64,000 nt of DNA from CAVTJL01 sp963752325 (GTDB lineage Bacteria > Pseudomonadota > Alphaproteobacteria > Geminicoccales > Geminicoccaceae), in assembly GCA_963752325.1 (NCBI GenBank), contig CAVVXU010000005.1:1178001-1242000 (forward strand), read 5' to 3'. Shown here one piece after another: positions 43,561 through 52,559 of the stretch. The notes below the pieces were generated by a model. The model saw nothing but the letters and a program-made list of their open reading frames with translations, searched no databases and was not told where the DNA came from. Every line of letters starts with the position of its first letter. Within the stretch, counting starts at the first letter, position 1. Made by a program: the position numbers and the translations under genes.

Positions 43561-44595
43561 ATGATGAAGCATAGAGCCATGATGAAGGCGATGGGCGTCG
43601 CCGCGGCCGTGACTGCCGGCCTGGCGCTGGGGGTGGCGCCGGCCTCCGCGGCGGACCAGCATGTCGTCGGCTACAGCGTCGCGACGCTGGCCAACCCGTT
43701 CTTCCAGGGCATGACGAAGGGTGTGGAGGAGGGCATGGCCCGGCATCCGGACCTCAAGCTCATCAACACCAGCGCCAACGGCGATGCCGCCACGCAGACA
43801 AACCAGGTGCTGGACCTCATCAACCAGCATGTCTCGGCGCTGATCCTCAACCCGATCAACGCCAACTCGATCGTGCCGATCGTCGAGCGCGCCAACAAGG
43901 CCGGCATCCCGGTCTTCACCCTCGACCGCGGCGCCGCCTGCGGCAAGTGCCAGGTGAACTTCCTCGAGACCAACAACGAGGCGCTCGGGCAGGAGGGTGC
44001 CCGGTTCATCGCCGACAAGCTGAAAGAGCGCTACGGCGAGATCAAGGGCAACGTGATCGATCTCCAGGGTCTCCTGGGCACCACCGCCGGCGACGAGCGC
44101 GAGCGGGGCTTCACCGAGGAGTTCAACAAGCTCTCGGCCGAGAATCCCGGCCTCAAGCTGATCGCACGCCAGGCCGCGGACTTCGATGCCGCCAAGGCCT
44201 TCAACATCATGACGCAGCTTTTGGCCGCCCACAGCCAGGTGGACGCCGTCTTCAACGGCAATGACGACAATGCCGTGGGTGCGATGCGTGCCATCAAGCA
44301 GGCCAACCGCTTCAAGCCGATCGGCGACAAGGACCACATCGTCATCATCGGCATCGACGGCACCGAGCAGGCGCTGACCGCGATCCGCAAGGGCGACATG
44401 GACGCCACCATCTCGCAGAACCCGCTGACCATGGCGGCGCAGTCGGTCGACTATGTCGAGCAGTATCTGAACGGCGACAAGGCCTCGATCCCGCAGCACC
44501 AGTTCTGGCCGCATCTGCTGCTGACCAAGGAGAACATCGACAGCCCCGAGGCCAAGAAGTACGGGCTGTGGGGTGACGCGATGGCGGGCAAGTAG
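43561..44595 (+). CDS. Sugar ABC transporter substrate-binding protein
   Basis: A periplasmic-binding-protein-like I (RbsB-type) sugar-binding protein of 344 residues. The signal peptide AMGVAAAVTAGLALGVAPAS is cut after ASA. Motifs: VVGYSVATLANPFFQGMTKG, ALILNPINANSIVPIVERAN, GIPVFTLDRGA, VIDLQGLLGTTAGDERERGF and DAVFNGNDDNAVGAMRAI. The ATG at 43561 follows GGGGAGGAA. It heads a three-gene importer operon (binding protein, ATPase, permease). The exact sugar cannot be told; ribose, xylose or a polyol are possible. Confidence 0.9.
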   Translation: MMKHRAMMKAMGVAAAVTAGLALGVAPASAADQHVVGYSVATLANPFFQGMTKGVEEGMARHPDLKLINTSANGDAATQTNQVLDLINQHVSALILNPINANSIVPIVERANKAGIPVFTLDRGAACGKCQVNFLETNNEALGQEGARFIADKLKERYGEIKGNVIDLQGLLGTTAGDERERGFTEEFNKLSAENPGLKLIARQAADFDAAKAFNIMTQLLAAHSQVDAVFNGNDDNAVGAMRAIKQANRFKPIGDKDHIVIIGIDGTEQALTAIRKGDMDATISQNPLTMAAQSVDYVEQYLNGDKASIPQHQFWPHLLLTKENIDSPEAKKYGLWGDAMAGK

Positions 44596-44644
44596 GCCCG
44601 ACCACCCTACCCGCACTGGTCCGGCAGAGACGGGCTCCTCGACG

Positions 44645-46120
44645 ATGCTTCTGGCGATGCACGCCATCAGCAAGAGCTTCCCCGGCGTGCGCGCGCTGGC
44701 GGATGTCGACATCACGCTCGATGCGGGCGAGGTGCTGGGCATCGTCGGCGAGAACGGTGCCGGCAAGTCGACGCTGATGAAGGTGCTGGCCGGCCAGTAC
44801 CGGGCCGACGAGGGCGAGATGATGCTGGGCGGCGAGCGCTTCGCGCCTCGCCGCCCACGCGACGCGCTCGACGCCGGCATCATCGTGATCCACCAGGAGC
44901 TGAGCCTCTTTCCCGACCGCTCGATCGCCGAGAACCTCTATCTCGGCAACCTGCCGCAGACGGCGGGCTTCATCCATCGCCGGTCGCTGGAGGAGAAGGC
45001 GGCCGGCCTTCTCGCCCGGGTGGGCCTCGACGTTGCGCCGCAGACGCTGGTGCGGCGCCTGGGCATCGCCCAGCAGCAGCTGGTCGAGATCGCCCGGGCC
45101 CTGTCGCGCGCGGCCAAGGTGATCGTCATGGACGAGCCCACCGCGTCGCTGACCACGGCCGAGCAGCGCACCCTTTTTGCCACCGTGGCCGAGCTCAAGG
45201 CGGCGGGCGTGGGCATCGTCTTCATCTCGCATCATCTGGAAGAGGTCTTCGAGATCTGCGACCGTGTCACGGTGATGCGCGACGGCCAGGTGGTCGAGAC
45301 GCGCGCCACCGGCTTGTGGAACGAGCCCGATCTCATCCGTGCCATGGTCAACCGGCCGATCGAGGCCATGTTTCCGCCGCGCGGCGCCGAGATCGGCACG
45401 CCTCTGCTCGAGGTCAGGGGCCTCTCCTCGCCCGGCCGCTTCGAGGATGTCAGCTTTGCCGTCAGGAGCGGCGAGGTCGTAGGCATCGGCGGGCTGATCG
45501 GCGCCGGCCGCACCGAGGTCCTGAAGGCCATCTATGGGGCGCTGGCGAGCGTGGGCGAGGTGCGCATCGACGGGCGCCCTGCCCGCGCCGGATCGCCCCG
45601 GCAGGCGATCGCCGCGGGCATCGCGCTGGTGCCCGAGGACCGGAAGGCCGAGGGTCTCGTTTTGGCTTTCTCGGTGGGGCGCAACATCGCGATGTCGGTG
45701 CTCGAGCGCCTGGCCGCCTTCGGCATGTTCCTGCGCGGGCGGCGCATGGACGCGCTGGCGCGCCGCACCATCGAGGCGATGCGCATCCGCACGCCCGGCG
45801 TCGATACCGCCGTCCGGAACCTCTCCGGCGGCAACCAGCAAAAGGTCGTGCTCGGCCGGTCGCTCAGCACCGAGCCGCGCGTCTTCCTGCTCGACGAGCC
45901 GACGCGCGGCATCGACGTCGGCGCCAAGGTCGAGATCTACCGGCTGATCGGCGAGCTGGCCGAGCGGGGTGCGGCCATCCTCGTCGTCTCGTCCGACATG
46001 GTTGAGCTCCTGGGCCTTTGCGATCGTGTCCTCGTGATGCGCGCAGGCCGGCTGGCAGGGGCGCTGGAGCGCTCCGAGTTCAGCCAGGAGCGCGTGATGG
46101 AGCTGGCGGCGCTGACATGA
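44645..46120 (+). CDS. Sugar ABC transporter ATPase (RbsA-like, duplicated domain)
   Basis: A two-domain ATPase of 491 residues. Domain 1: VGENGAGKSTLMKVLAGQYR, LGIAQQQLVEIARALSRAAK, VIVMDEPTASLT. Domain 2: GIGGLIGAGRTEVLKAIYGA (the degenerate P-loop typical of RbsA family), NLSGGNQQKVVLGRSLSTEP, FLLDEPTRGIDVG. The first domain has the true catalytic site. It follows the binding-protein gene by 49 bases and overlaps the permease start by four bases (ATGA). Confidence 0.92.
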   Translation: MLLAMHAISKSFPGVRALADVDITLDAGEVLGIVGENGAGKSTLMKVLAGQYRADEGEMMLGGERFAPRRPRDALDAGIIVIHQELSLFPDRSIAENLYLGNLPQTAGFIHRRSLEEKAAGLLARVGLDVAPQTLVRRLGIAQQQLVEIARALSRAAKVIVMDEPTASLTTAEQRTLFATVAELKAAGVGIVFISHHLEEVFEICDRVTVMRDGQVVETRATGLWNEPDLIRAMVNRPIEAMFPPRGAEIGTPLLEVRGLSSPGRFEDVSFAVRSGEVVGIGGLIGAGRTEVLKAIYGALASVGEVRIDGRPARAGSPRQAIAAGIALVPEDRKAEGLVLAFSVGRNIAMSVLERLAAFGMFLRGRRMDALARRTIEAMRIRTPGVDTAVRNLSGGNQQKVVLGRSLSTEPRVFLLDEPTRGIDVGAKVEIYRLIGELAERGAAILVVSSDMVELLGLCDRVLVMRAGRLAGALERSEFSQERVMELAALT

Positions 46121-47137
46121 CGACGACCGCCTCGAAGAAGGAGAGCCCGACAGGCATGGGGGAAGCGGGAAAAGCTGCGACCTATCGCGGCCGGCTCTCG
46201 TCCATCGGCAACACCCTGAACGAGCTGACGATCGTCGTCGCCTTCGCCGTGATCTCGCTCTATCTGGCCTTGACCACGCCGACGTTCCTCACCACCGCGA
46301 ACATGCTCTCGATCCTCTTGGCGACCTCGCTGATCGGCATCGTGGCGGTGGGCGAGACCTTCGTCATCATCACCGCCGGCATCGATCTCTCCGTGGGCTC
46401 GGTCGTGGCCTTCTCCGGCGTCATGGCGGGCCTGGCGCTCGAGGCGCACTGGTCGGTGCCGGTGGCGGTCGCCACGGGCATCGGCATCGGCGTCCTGTGC
46501 GGCGTCTTCAACGCCGTCGCCATCACCATCCTGGGCATGAACCCCTTCATCGTGACGCTGGCGGTTCTCGCCATGGCGCGCGGCCTCGCCTTCATCGTCA
46601 CCTCGGGCAACACCGTCTTCGGCTTTCCCGACGCCTTCGACAATATCGGCGGCGGCAACTGGGGCATCATGCCGATCGCGGCGCTGATCACGCTGGGCAC
46701 CTTTCTCGTCGCCTGGATCGTCCTCTCGCGCACCGTCTTCGGCGCCCGCATCTATGCCGTGGGCGGCAATCGCGACGCGGCACGCCTGGCCGGCATTCCC
46801 GTCGGCTGGACCCTCGCCGCCGCCTACATCATCTCAGGAGCCCTTGCCGGCCTGGGCGGCGTCGTCCTCGCCGGGCGCCTCGAACTCGGCCCAGCCGATC
46901 GCCGCCGAGGGCCTCGAGCTCAACGCCATCGCCGCCGTGGTGATCGGCGGCGCCAGCCTCTTCGGCGGCAAGGGCTCGATGCTCGGCACCCTTCTGGGCG
47001 TGCTCATCATCGGCCTCATCAACAACGGCCTGACGCTGAAAAACGTCCAGCCCTTCTGGGTGCAGTTCATCCAGGGGGCGGTGATCTTCGGCGCCGTGCT
47101 CCTGGACAGCCTGAACCAGAAGCGGCGCGGGGTCTGA
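46117..47137 (+). CDS. Sugar ABC transporter permease (RbsC-like), one-base frameshift
   Basis: A permease of about 340 residues with nine or ten helices. The family signature VAVGETFVIITAGIDLSVGS is followed by LGMNPFIVTLAVLAMARGLA, then VFGARIYAVGGNRDAARLAG and IPVGWTLAAAYIISGALAGL. One extra base near 46888 (ctc-g-aac) shifts the frame; the continuation is NSAQPIAAEGLELNAIAAVV to LLDSLNQKRRGV. The N-terminus has a 40-residue cytoplasmic extension. It is coupled to the ATPase gene and completes the importer operon. Confidence 0.9.
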
Positions 47138-47262
47138 GGGGCGAGCCCGGGAGCCTCGACCACCACGGGCCGGCCCGGGATCCGCCATTGACGCTTTCGG
47201 CGATGTGGCAGCCACGAGCGAGTGAGCGCCGGCGCGTCGGTGCCACGAGACGCGGGACCGGT

Positions 47263-47286
47263 GGATCCCCGCATCCGCGGGGATGA
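47263..47286. repeat. Stem-loop after the sugar importer operon
   Basis: GGATCCCCGCATCCGCGGGG followed by ATGA has arms CCCCGC/GCGGGG around a short loop. Such palindromes are common intergenic repeats in alphaproteobacteria and may act as a terminator or mRNA-stabilising element. Confidence 0.4.
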
Positions 47287-47324
47287 GCGGAGAGAGCGGC
47301 GTGAAGCTCTCCGTCTCTCCCGTG

Positions 47325-47478
47325 CGGCCGAGGCCCCGGGCGTGCGTCGGGCGACCCTCTCTCCGACCTCGTGAACGGGAAAGCGGCCCTCTCGCCCGAG
47401 ATGGCGCTCCGCATCGAGAAGGCCTTCGGCGTCTCGCTGGACACCCTTCTGCGCATGCAGGCCTGGCACGACGGCTAG
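47325..47478 (+). pseudogene. HigA-type antitoxin fragment
   Basis: The frame ending at 47478 reads LSDLVNGKAALSPEMALRIE, then KAFGVSLDTLLRMQAWHDG, clearly the C-terminal half of a HigA helix-turn-helix. Just upstream, another frame supplies GVRRATL, so a two-base change lies near 47358. No N-terminal half and no HigB partner are seen. It is a remnant, unrelated in position to the intact higBA at 22-23 kb. Confidence 0.6.
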
Positions 47479-47624
47479 GTGATGCGGCTGAGGAAGGGCG
47501 AGACCGCGGGACGAGGCGCCGGCTCGCAACCGAGCGCTGGAACCTCGCGCCGACCCCAGGCCGTGTCAGCTGCGGACTTTGCGCAAGGACGTCTGTGGCC
47601 TTCGCCGCGTTCCGAAACGCGACT

Positions 47625-48377
47625 ATGCTTGTGAATAAGATGAGCCTGCCGTTCGAAGAGCTGGACTATCGACCGACGCCGATCGGCGCCCTGAGCCTGC
47701 GGCGCAGGCGCGAATTGGCGCTGGGCGTCGACGTCTTCGAGATCAAGCTCGGCGATGAGTTTTTGATGTCGAGCCTGTTCACGGCGTCGGAGATCGCGCT
47801 GGCCCGGCTGGGCCTCGCCGCGGTGCCGGGAGCGGGGCTCGACACCGTCGTGGGCGGCCTGGGGCTCGGCTACACGGCCCGGGCTGTCCTGGAGCACGGG
47901 GCCGTCGGCTCGCTGATCGTCGTCGAGCTGCTGGATGCGGTAATCGACTGGCACCGCACCGGGCTCTTGCCTCTTGGTCCCCAGCTCACGGCCGATCGGC
48001 GCTGCCGGCTCGTTCGCGGCGATTTCTTTGCCATGGCCGGCAGCGAAGCGGGGTTTGATCCGCAAGCGTCCGGGCGCCGCTTCGATGCCATTCTGGTCGA
48101 CATCGATCATTCGCCGGATGCCTTGCTCGATGAGCGCAGCACGGGCTTTTATCAACGTGAGGGCCTCCGGGATCTCGCTGCTCATCTCAAGCCGGGCGGC
48201 GTGTTCGGGCTGTGGTCGAACGACAAGCCCGATCCGCGCTTCACCGAGCGGCTGGCGGACGTCTTCGCGCATGCCTGGGCCGAGCCGGTGACCTTTCACA
48301 ATCCACTGCAGGACAGACCCTTCACGCAGACCGTCTATCTGGCCCGCACCGCCGTCGCCTCGAGCGAGGTGGCATGA
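47625..48377 (+). CDS. Spermidine-synthase-like methyltransferase-fold protein
   Basis: A 250-residue protein with a spermidine-synthase/class I methyltransferase fold. The ligand motif is DTVVGGLGLGYTARAVLEHG near residue 67, followed by LIVVELLDAVIDWHR, RLVRGDFFAM and FDAILVDIDHSPDALL, and late GGVFGLWSNDKPDPRFTERL. True spermidine synthases have D-x-x-x-G/D-E motifs that are only partly conserved here, so polyamine synthesis is uncertain. The start could also be ATG 47640. It overlaps the next methyltransferase gene by four bases. Confidence 0.75.
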   Translation: MLVNKMSLPFEELDYRPTPIGALSLRRRRELALGVDVFEIKLGDEFLMSSLFTASEIALARLGLAAVPGAGLDTVVGGLGLGYTARAVLEHGAVGSLIVVELLDAVIDWHRTGLLPLGPQLTADRRCRLVRGDFFAMAGSEAGFDPQASGRRFDAILVDIDHSPDALLDERSTGFYQREGLRDLAAHLKPGGVFGLWSNDKPDPRFTERLADVFAHAWAEPVTFHNPLQDRPFTQTVYLARTAVASSEVA

Positions 48378-49078
48378 CGGCAGCCGTCCTTGCGACGGAG
48401 ACCCGGCTCGCGCTCACGGCTGTCGACGCCTGTCCGGTATGCCGCGCGCCCGGATCGAAGCTCTTTTTGTCGGTCGCGGGGCGAGACTATCGCCGATGCG
48501 AGACGTGTGCGGTCCGTTTCCTCGACCGGCGCCAGCTTCCCTCGCGTGAGACGGAATACGCGCAGTACCTGCTCCACGAGAACCAACCGGACGATCCCGG
48601 CCATCGCCGGTTCCTGTCCAAGCTCGCGGTCCCGCTGCTCGCCCGCCTGCCGTCGGCGTCACGAGGGCTCGACTATGGCTGCGGCCCCGCCCCGGCCCTG
48701 GTGGCCATGCTGCGCGAGGCCGGCCACGAGATGGCGCTCTACGATCCCTTCTTTCATCCCGATCCGGAGCCGCTGTCGCAGACCCATGACTTCGTGACCT
48801 GCACGGAGACGGCGGAGCATTTCCACCGGCCGGCGGAAGAATTCGCCAGGCTCATGTCGCTTGTCCGCCCGGGCGGCTGGCTCGCGATCATGACCTGCTT
48901 CCAGACCGACGACGCCCGGTTTCAGCATTGGCACTATCGGCGGGACCCCACCCACGTCGTCTTCTATCGCGAGGAGACGCTGCGACATCTGGCTGCCGCC
49001 CGTGGCTGGCCTTGCTGGGTGCCCTGCAAGGACGTGGCGCTGATGCAGAGGCCTGCGGATCGCGGAGGCACGACGTGA
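48374..49078 (+). CDS. Class I SAM-dependent methyltransferase with zinc-ribbon N-terminus
   Basis: A 234-residue protein. A four-cysteine knuckle (CPVCRAPGS and RCETCAVRF) is followed by a SAM-binding domain: SRGLDYGCGPAPALVAML, then HEMALYDPFFHP, FVTCTETAEHFHRPAEEFAR and LVRPGGWLAIMTCF. The WHYRRDPTHVVFYREETLRH end matches methyltransferases annotated near ubiquinone/UbiE-type families. The substrate is unknown. It overlaps the preceding methyltransferase-fold gene (ATGA) and the truncated gene after it (GTGA), so three such genes were once one operon. Confidence 0.85.
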   Translation: MTAAVLATETRLALTAVDACPVCRAPGSKLFLSVAGRDYRRCETCAVRFLDRRQLPSRETEYAQYLLHENQPDDPGHRRFLSKLAVPLLARLPSASRGLDYGCGPAPALVAMLREAGHEMALYDPFFHPDPEPLSQTHDFVTCTETAEHFHRPAEEFARLMSLVRPGGWLAIMTCFQTDDARFQHWHYRRDPTHVVFYREETLRHLAAARGWPCWVPCKDVALMQRPADRGGTT

Positions 49079-49215
49079 GCACCTGGCTGCATGAGCAACG
49101 CCTGGCGGATGCGCGCGAAGCCGCGCGGCGCGCACCGTGCTCGACCTCGGCTGCGGCAAGCGAGATCCGCTCGTCCGTCCGGCGATCGAGCCTCAGGATC
49201 GCTCGCCGAGCGGCG
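49075..49215 (+). pseudogene. Methyltransferase gene truncated by accessory island
   Basis: A GTG start overlapping the previous stop gives MSTWLHEQRLADAREAARR. A one-base change near 49135 leads to RTVLDLGCGKRDPLVRPAIE, a class I methyltransferase motif I. Coding similarity ends near 49215, where composition turns AT-rich. The remaining two thirds of the gene are missing from the window, so the island insertion removed or replaced it. Confidence 0.65.
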
Positions 49216-49407
49216 GGCATCAAATTAGTGCACTGGCACCGTAATTCTATAATTCCAAGTGACAGTTTCAGATAGGTGCGCTATATTTTACAGCTAAGAA
49301 GGCCTTTCCGAGAGGAAACCTGAGAACAAATCTCCTTTGTGGCTTTGCTTTCCGGTCAGTGTCACTGCTCGTCTATGATGGGCGAGCCGAGGGGGAAGCT
49401 GCACGCC
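49216..49407. other. AT-rich non-coding left border of 49-52 kb island
   Basis: The sequence is visibly AT-richer (for example GTAATTCTATAATTCC). No gene or terminal repeat is seen. It marks the left boundary of acquired DNA and holds the promoter region of the lipoprotein gene. Confidence 0.45.
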
Positions 49408-50388
49408 ATGTCAACGATGAGATCGACGCCTAAAAACCCTAGCTCTCATGGAAAGAAAGCCTTTGGGCTTTTCCTGATGTCAAGCGTCGCCCTCACGGGT
49501 TGTAGCGGAGCTATCTTCAAGCCGTTCGACGCTGATAAGAGTAGCGTCTCAATGGATGCGCGCCAGCGCACCATTGTGTCCGTCGAGCGGGGCACACCGC
49601 CAGACACGCACCGCATCATCTGCGCAGAGCCAAGCCCGGATACGCTGGCAACGATTGCCGCTTCAGGTGGGCTCAGCGGTGGAGTCTCCGGCATACCGGC
49701 GGTGCCGGGGTCCGTCGACCTGGCGACGAGTTTCAGCAATGCAGAACAGGCGGCCTTCATTGGTGCGCGGAACTCCACGATCCAGCTGCTCCGGGACGGG
49801 CTCTACCGTGCCTGCGAGGCCTATATGAATGGCGCCTTGGGCGACTTCGGCTACGGCCTCGTCCTCGTCAACTATGGCAAAGTCATGGTGTCATTGATAA
49901 CCGCCGAGGGCTTGGCGCGACCGCCTCTCGCGCCACCGGTGGTCATCGGCTCGGTGCAGGGCACTGTCACCACCAGTGCGGAAGGCACTGGATCGACCCC
50001 AGCGGCGACAGGCGGGACCGGGGGAGGCACGGCCGCCTCGCACAAAGCCTCGGCGGGGACCACCGCCGGCGCCGCGTTGCCGGCGATGGCAGCGGTGACA
50101 CCGGCGGCTCCAGGGACGATCAATGAGCAGACTCAACTGATCTTTGAGAGGGTCGTTCTCCCTCTAGCCAATGCGTCTGAGGATCCCGTCAGCAAGTTTA
50201 TGGAAGTTGCCGTAGCTTGCATGATATGGCTCGACGACACCGGCGTCAAGAAAGAGCGATCCGGCAACGATGTTATGACGAAGTTCTGCATAGACACCGT
50301 GCAAGCTGTTCCAGCGCTAGCCGTTCCAGCCATTAAGGAGCGAATCAAGGAGGCTTCTACAACAATGAATCAAATGACAAATCATTGA
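49408..50388 (+). CDS. Lipoprotein of unknown function
   Basis: A 326-residue lipoprotein: signal AFGLFLMSSVALTGC with a lipobox at LTGC. The mature part begins FKPFDADKSSVSMDARQR and includes RIICAEPSPDTLATIAAS and NSTIQLLRDGLYRACEAYMN. A Gly/Thr/Ala-rich low-complexity linker follows (about residues 195-240), then FERVVLPLANASEDP and a helical C-terminus. The CAEPSPD and LLRDGLYRACEAY motifs recur in hypothetical exported proteins of proteobacteria, but no role is known. It lies in the accessory island and stands alone. Confidence 0.65.
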   Translation: MSTMRSTPKNPSSHGKKAFGLFLMSSVALTGCSGAIFKPFDADKSSVSMDARQRTIVSVERGTPPDTHRIICAEPSPDTLATIAASGGLSGGVSGIPAVPGSVDLATSFSNAEQAAFIGARNSTIQLLRDGLYRACEAYMNGALGDFGYGLVLVNYGKVMVSLITAEGLARPPLAPPVVIGSVQGTVTTSAEGTGSTPAATGGTGGGTAASHKASAGTTAGAALPAMAAVTPAAPGTINEQTQLIFERVVLPLANASEDPVSKFMEVAVACMIWLDDTGVKKERSGNDVMTKFCIDTVQAVPALAVPAIKERIKEASTTMNQMTNH

Positions 50389-50568
50389 TGATCTGTAGAC
50401 TTGATCATGTGATGTCTGCATTCTTATGAACATTATTGCCCTCCATTTAAGAACTAAGCCTAGATGGCCGTATAAATACACGGAGTGAAGAAATGAGGCG
50501 GGCCGCTGACCCAGGGCCGGTTGCGGCTTTTTCCTGATGAGGTTTGGTCAGCTCCTTTTTTTGGCCTA
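50389..50568. other. Intergenic stretch in island
   Basis: No gene is supported. It is moderately AT-rich near the lipoprotein end and GC-rich near the IS3 fragment. Confidence 0.35.
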
Positions 50569-50713
50569 CGCCACCTTCGCTCTTTAGGGGCCGCTGGAGC
50601 CGCCGGAACAAGACGTTGTCCATCCATCGCCCGAGCCGATCCATGGAGATCCGGACGCCGGAGGCCACGAGCCTGCGCGTGAAGACCGCGCTCGTGAACT
50701 GCGAGCCATCGCT
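50569..50713 (-). pseudogene. IS3-family transposase (orfB) fragment
   Basis: On the minus strand TSDGSQFTSAVFTRRLVASG and VRISMDRLGRWMDNVLFRRL, then QRPLKSE, match the rve integrase core of IS3-group transposases with the Asp of D-x-G-S-Q-F-T and the final Glu still present. Flanking residues in the same open frame have no similarity. Both IS ends are gone. Confidence 0.75.
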
Positions 50714-51142
50714 GGTCAGGAGATCATCGATCCGATCCGGGGAGAGGTCGGTGTTGAGGATCTCCGACGTCTCGAACCACTCCAGCGTTTCCAGCGCAGA
50801 ATGGGGCGTCCCAGTGTTCGACAGGCGCCGCGACAGCACCTGAGCGAAGTCGGGATGTGACGCGACAGGAACCTTGAGCTCATCCGTTCCTCTTGTACTG
50901 TCCTTCACAGTCATAACACGTAACCTTGTTTGGGCTGGTGACCGAGAACATTACCAGCATGCCATGCCGCTCTCCAGGGGCGGCTTTTGTAGAACCCGCT
51001 GCACACTAACGAAATCACAAGGTCAGGCGCGCCCGATGGTTGACCGAGGGCCGGCAAATGGTATAGTCGACGAAGGTTTGTGACGGCATGCGAAGAAACC
51101 GAGGAAGCGTCCTCAACGACAGATTCGGCAAAGGAGAGTGCC
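50714..51142. other. Intergenic stretch between IS3 fragment and 51.1 kb gene
   Basis: Open frames here lack family signatures. The last 20 bases hold the ribosome-binding site AAAGGAG of the next gene. Confidence 0.35.
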
Positions 51143-51640
51143 GTGCTCACGTTCGGAGGGGTATCCACCTACCAAGATGACGCCGGAGCTGACTTGGGAG
51201 TCTCCGACGACAAAAGAGCGTTTACGCTCACATTCTCCGATCTGCAGGTCTCCCTCGATGCCGGGAAGGGGGCGGCCCCGATAGCTAGCCGCGTCTTCTC
51301 CTTCATCATGCCCATCGAAGGCGACGAGAAGAATGCCGAGATCGAGTTCAACGCCAGCGCCTTCGTGATCACCGAGGGCGGGGGCACTGCCACGATCGTG
51401 CTCGGCGTCAACGGCCAGAGCACCGTCGCGGACTTTCCCACGAGCACGAGCCAAAGTGTCGCCCCCAAGCTCACCTTCTCCGGGGCAACGCCGAGCGAGT
51501 GCCGGCTCTCCGTCTTTCTTCTCGCTGGTCAGGACCCCAGAATCTCCGAGGCCGCAGTCGGCGTCACGGTCCAGAGCATCGACGCGGAGATCCTCCCACG
51601 ACCTTCGTCCGCCGCAGGGCGGACCGACCCACAACCCTAG
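51143..51640 (+). CDS. Unknown beta-rich protein in island
   Basis: A 165-residue protein starting with GTG 51143, six bases after AAGGAG; an in-frame GTG at 51080 is less likely. The sequence alternates polar and hydrophobic residues as in a beta-sandwich: AFTLTFSDLQVSLDAGKGA, RVFSFIMPIEGDEKNAEIEF, ASAFVITEGGGTATIVLGVN, TFSGATPSECRLSVFLLAG, then VTVQSIDAEIL. There is no signal peptide from this start. I do not recognise a family. Its neighbours are an unknown lipoprotein and IS fragments, so it is probably accessory. Confidence 0.55.
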   Translation: MLTFGGVSTYQDDAGADLGVSDDKRAFTLTFSDLQVSLDAGKGAAPIASRVFSFIMPIEGDEKNAEIEFNASAFVITEGGGTATIVLGVNGQSTVADFPTSTSQSVAPKLTFSGATPSECRLSVFLLAGQDPRISEAAVGVTVQSIDAEILPRPSSAAGRTDPQP

Positions 51641-51883
51641 CAGGTGCTCATCTGAGCGACCCATCGGATTGAGCGAGGTTGCGCCTGTCCTCGCTGGCTC
51701 TTCGAGCGCGTCGGGCTGATCCTCATCGACCGGCACGGCAGGTGGATCGTCGGCCCGGTGTCCGGCGCGGGACCACGATGACTGTGCGTCAATTTGGGAA
51801 TTACGGTGGCCTGACGTGATTGAGCCAGCCTCCCTCCGAGGTACCGCGCCGTTGCGGGCCGGTGACGCGAGGGAGGACGACCG
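51641..51883. other. Non-coding stretch ahead of IS110 fragment
   Basis: It probably includes the left end of the IS110-type element (IS110 ends lack clear inverted repeats). CGAGGGAGGACGACCG just before the ATG carries the transposase ribosome-binding site. No gene is seen. Confidence 0.4.
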
Positions 51884-52370
51884 ATGACGCTCTATGCGGG
51901 CCTGGATGTGGGCGAGAAGGCCACGCACCTCTGCGTGGTGGACGGCGAGGGCGGCGTCGTGTGGCGCGGTGCCTGCGCCACCGACCCCGAGATGCTGGCC
52001 TTTACCCTGGGAAAGCATGCGCCGGGGCTCGCGCGCGTCGTGCCGGAGACCGGCGCGCTCTCGGCATTCCTCTATCACGGTCTGCTCGAGCGCGGTGTGC
52101 CGGCGGCGTGCATCTGCGCGCGTCATGCCAAGGGCGTGCTGAGGGCGCGCAGCAACAAGAGCGACGCGCACGATGCCGAAGGCTTGGCGCACCTCGCGCG
52201 CACGGGCTGGTTCAAGCAGGTCCATATCAAGGACAGTGGCACGCGTCTCGACCGCGCCCGGCTCAAGGTCCGCGAGCAGCTGATCCGCGCCCATCGCGCC
52301 ATGCTGAACCAGCTGCGCGGCCTGCTGAAGCTCTTCGGCATGCGCATGGGCAAGGTAACGACGCCAGCCT
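51884..52370 (+). pseudogene. IS110-family transposase, 3'-truncated
   Basis: The first 160 residues are a DEDD (RuvC-like) IS110 transposase: YAGLDVGEKATHLCVVDGEG with the first Asp, ARVVPETGALSAFLYHGLLE with Glu, and ARSNKSDAHDAEGLAHLART with the D-x-x-D pair. It continues to RAHRAMLNQLRGLLKLFGMR. It then joins abruptly to a DUF2165 fragment, and the C-terminal transposase_20 domain is missing. The open frame continues to 52486 only by chance. It cannot make an active recombinase. Confidence 0.85.
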
Positions 52371-52451
52371 GGCGGGCGGCGACCGACCCGCGACTGCGGA
52401 CGCTCGTCTACGCGGCGATCATCGGCTGGCAGGCGCTGACCGCCCTCGTCC
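52371..52451 (+). pseudogene. DUF2165 gene fragment fused to IS110 transposase
   Basis: In frame with the transposase, WRAATDPRLRTLVYAAIIGW and QALTALV match residues WRAVTDPRLQTLAYAAIIGW and QVLTAIV of the DUF2165 protein at 4.5 kb, with about 80% base identity over 80 bases. It is a relic of a third DUF2165 copy, probably disrupted by the IS110 element. Confidence 0.7.
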
Positions 52452-52559
52452 CGCCGGTCCTGCCGGCGCCGGACAATTCGCATTGATCGGCGCCCGCGCC
52501 AGGCGCAGCATGCCGGGTGTGGCCCGGTGTGGCCGGGCCCGTCCGAGGGAGGGGCTGCG

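Noticed and set aside
51884..52486. A novel two-domain fusion protein (IS110 plus DUF2165)
   Set aside because: The join lacks the transposase C-terminus and the DUF2165 part is a 27-residue internal fragment without start or end; debris is the simpler reading.
49216..52559. Prophage
   Set aside because: No integrase, terminase, capsid or tail gene is present; only IS fragments and two unknown genes.
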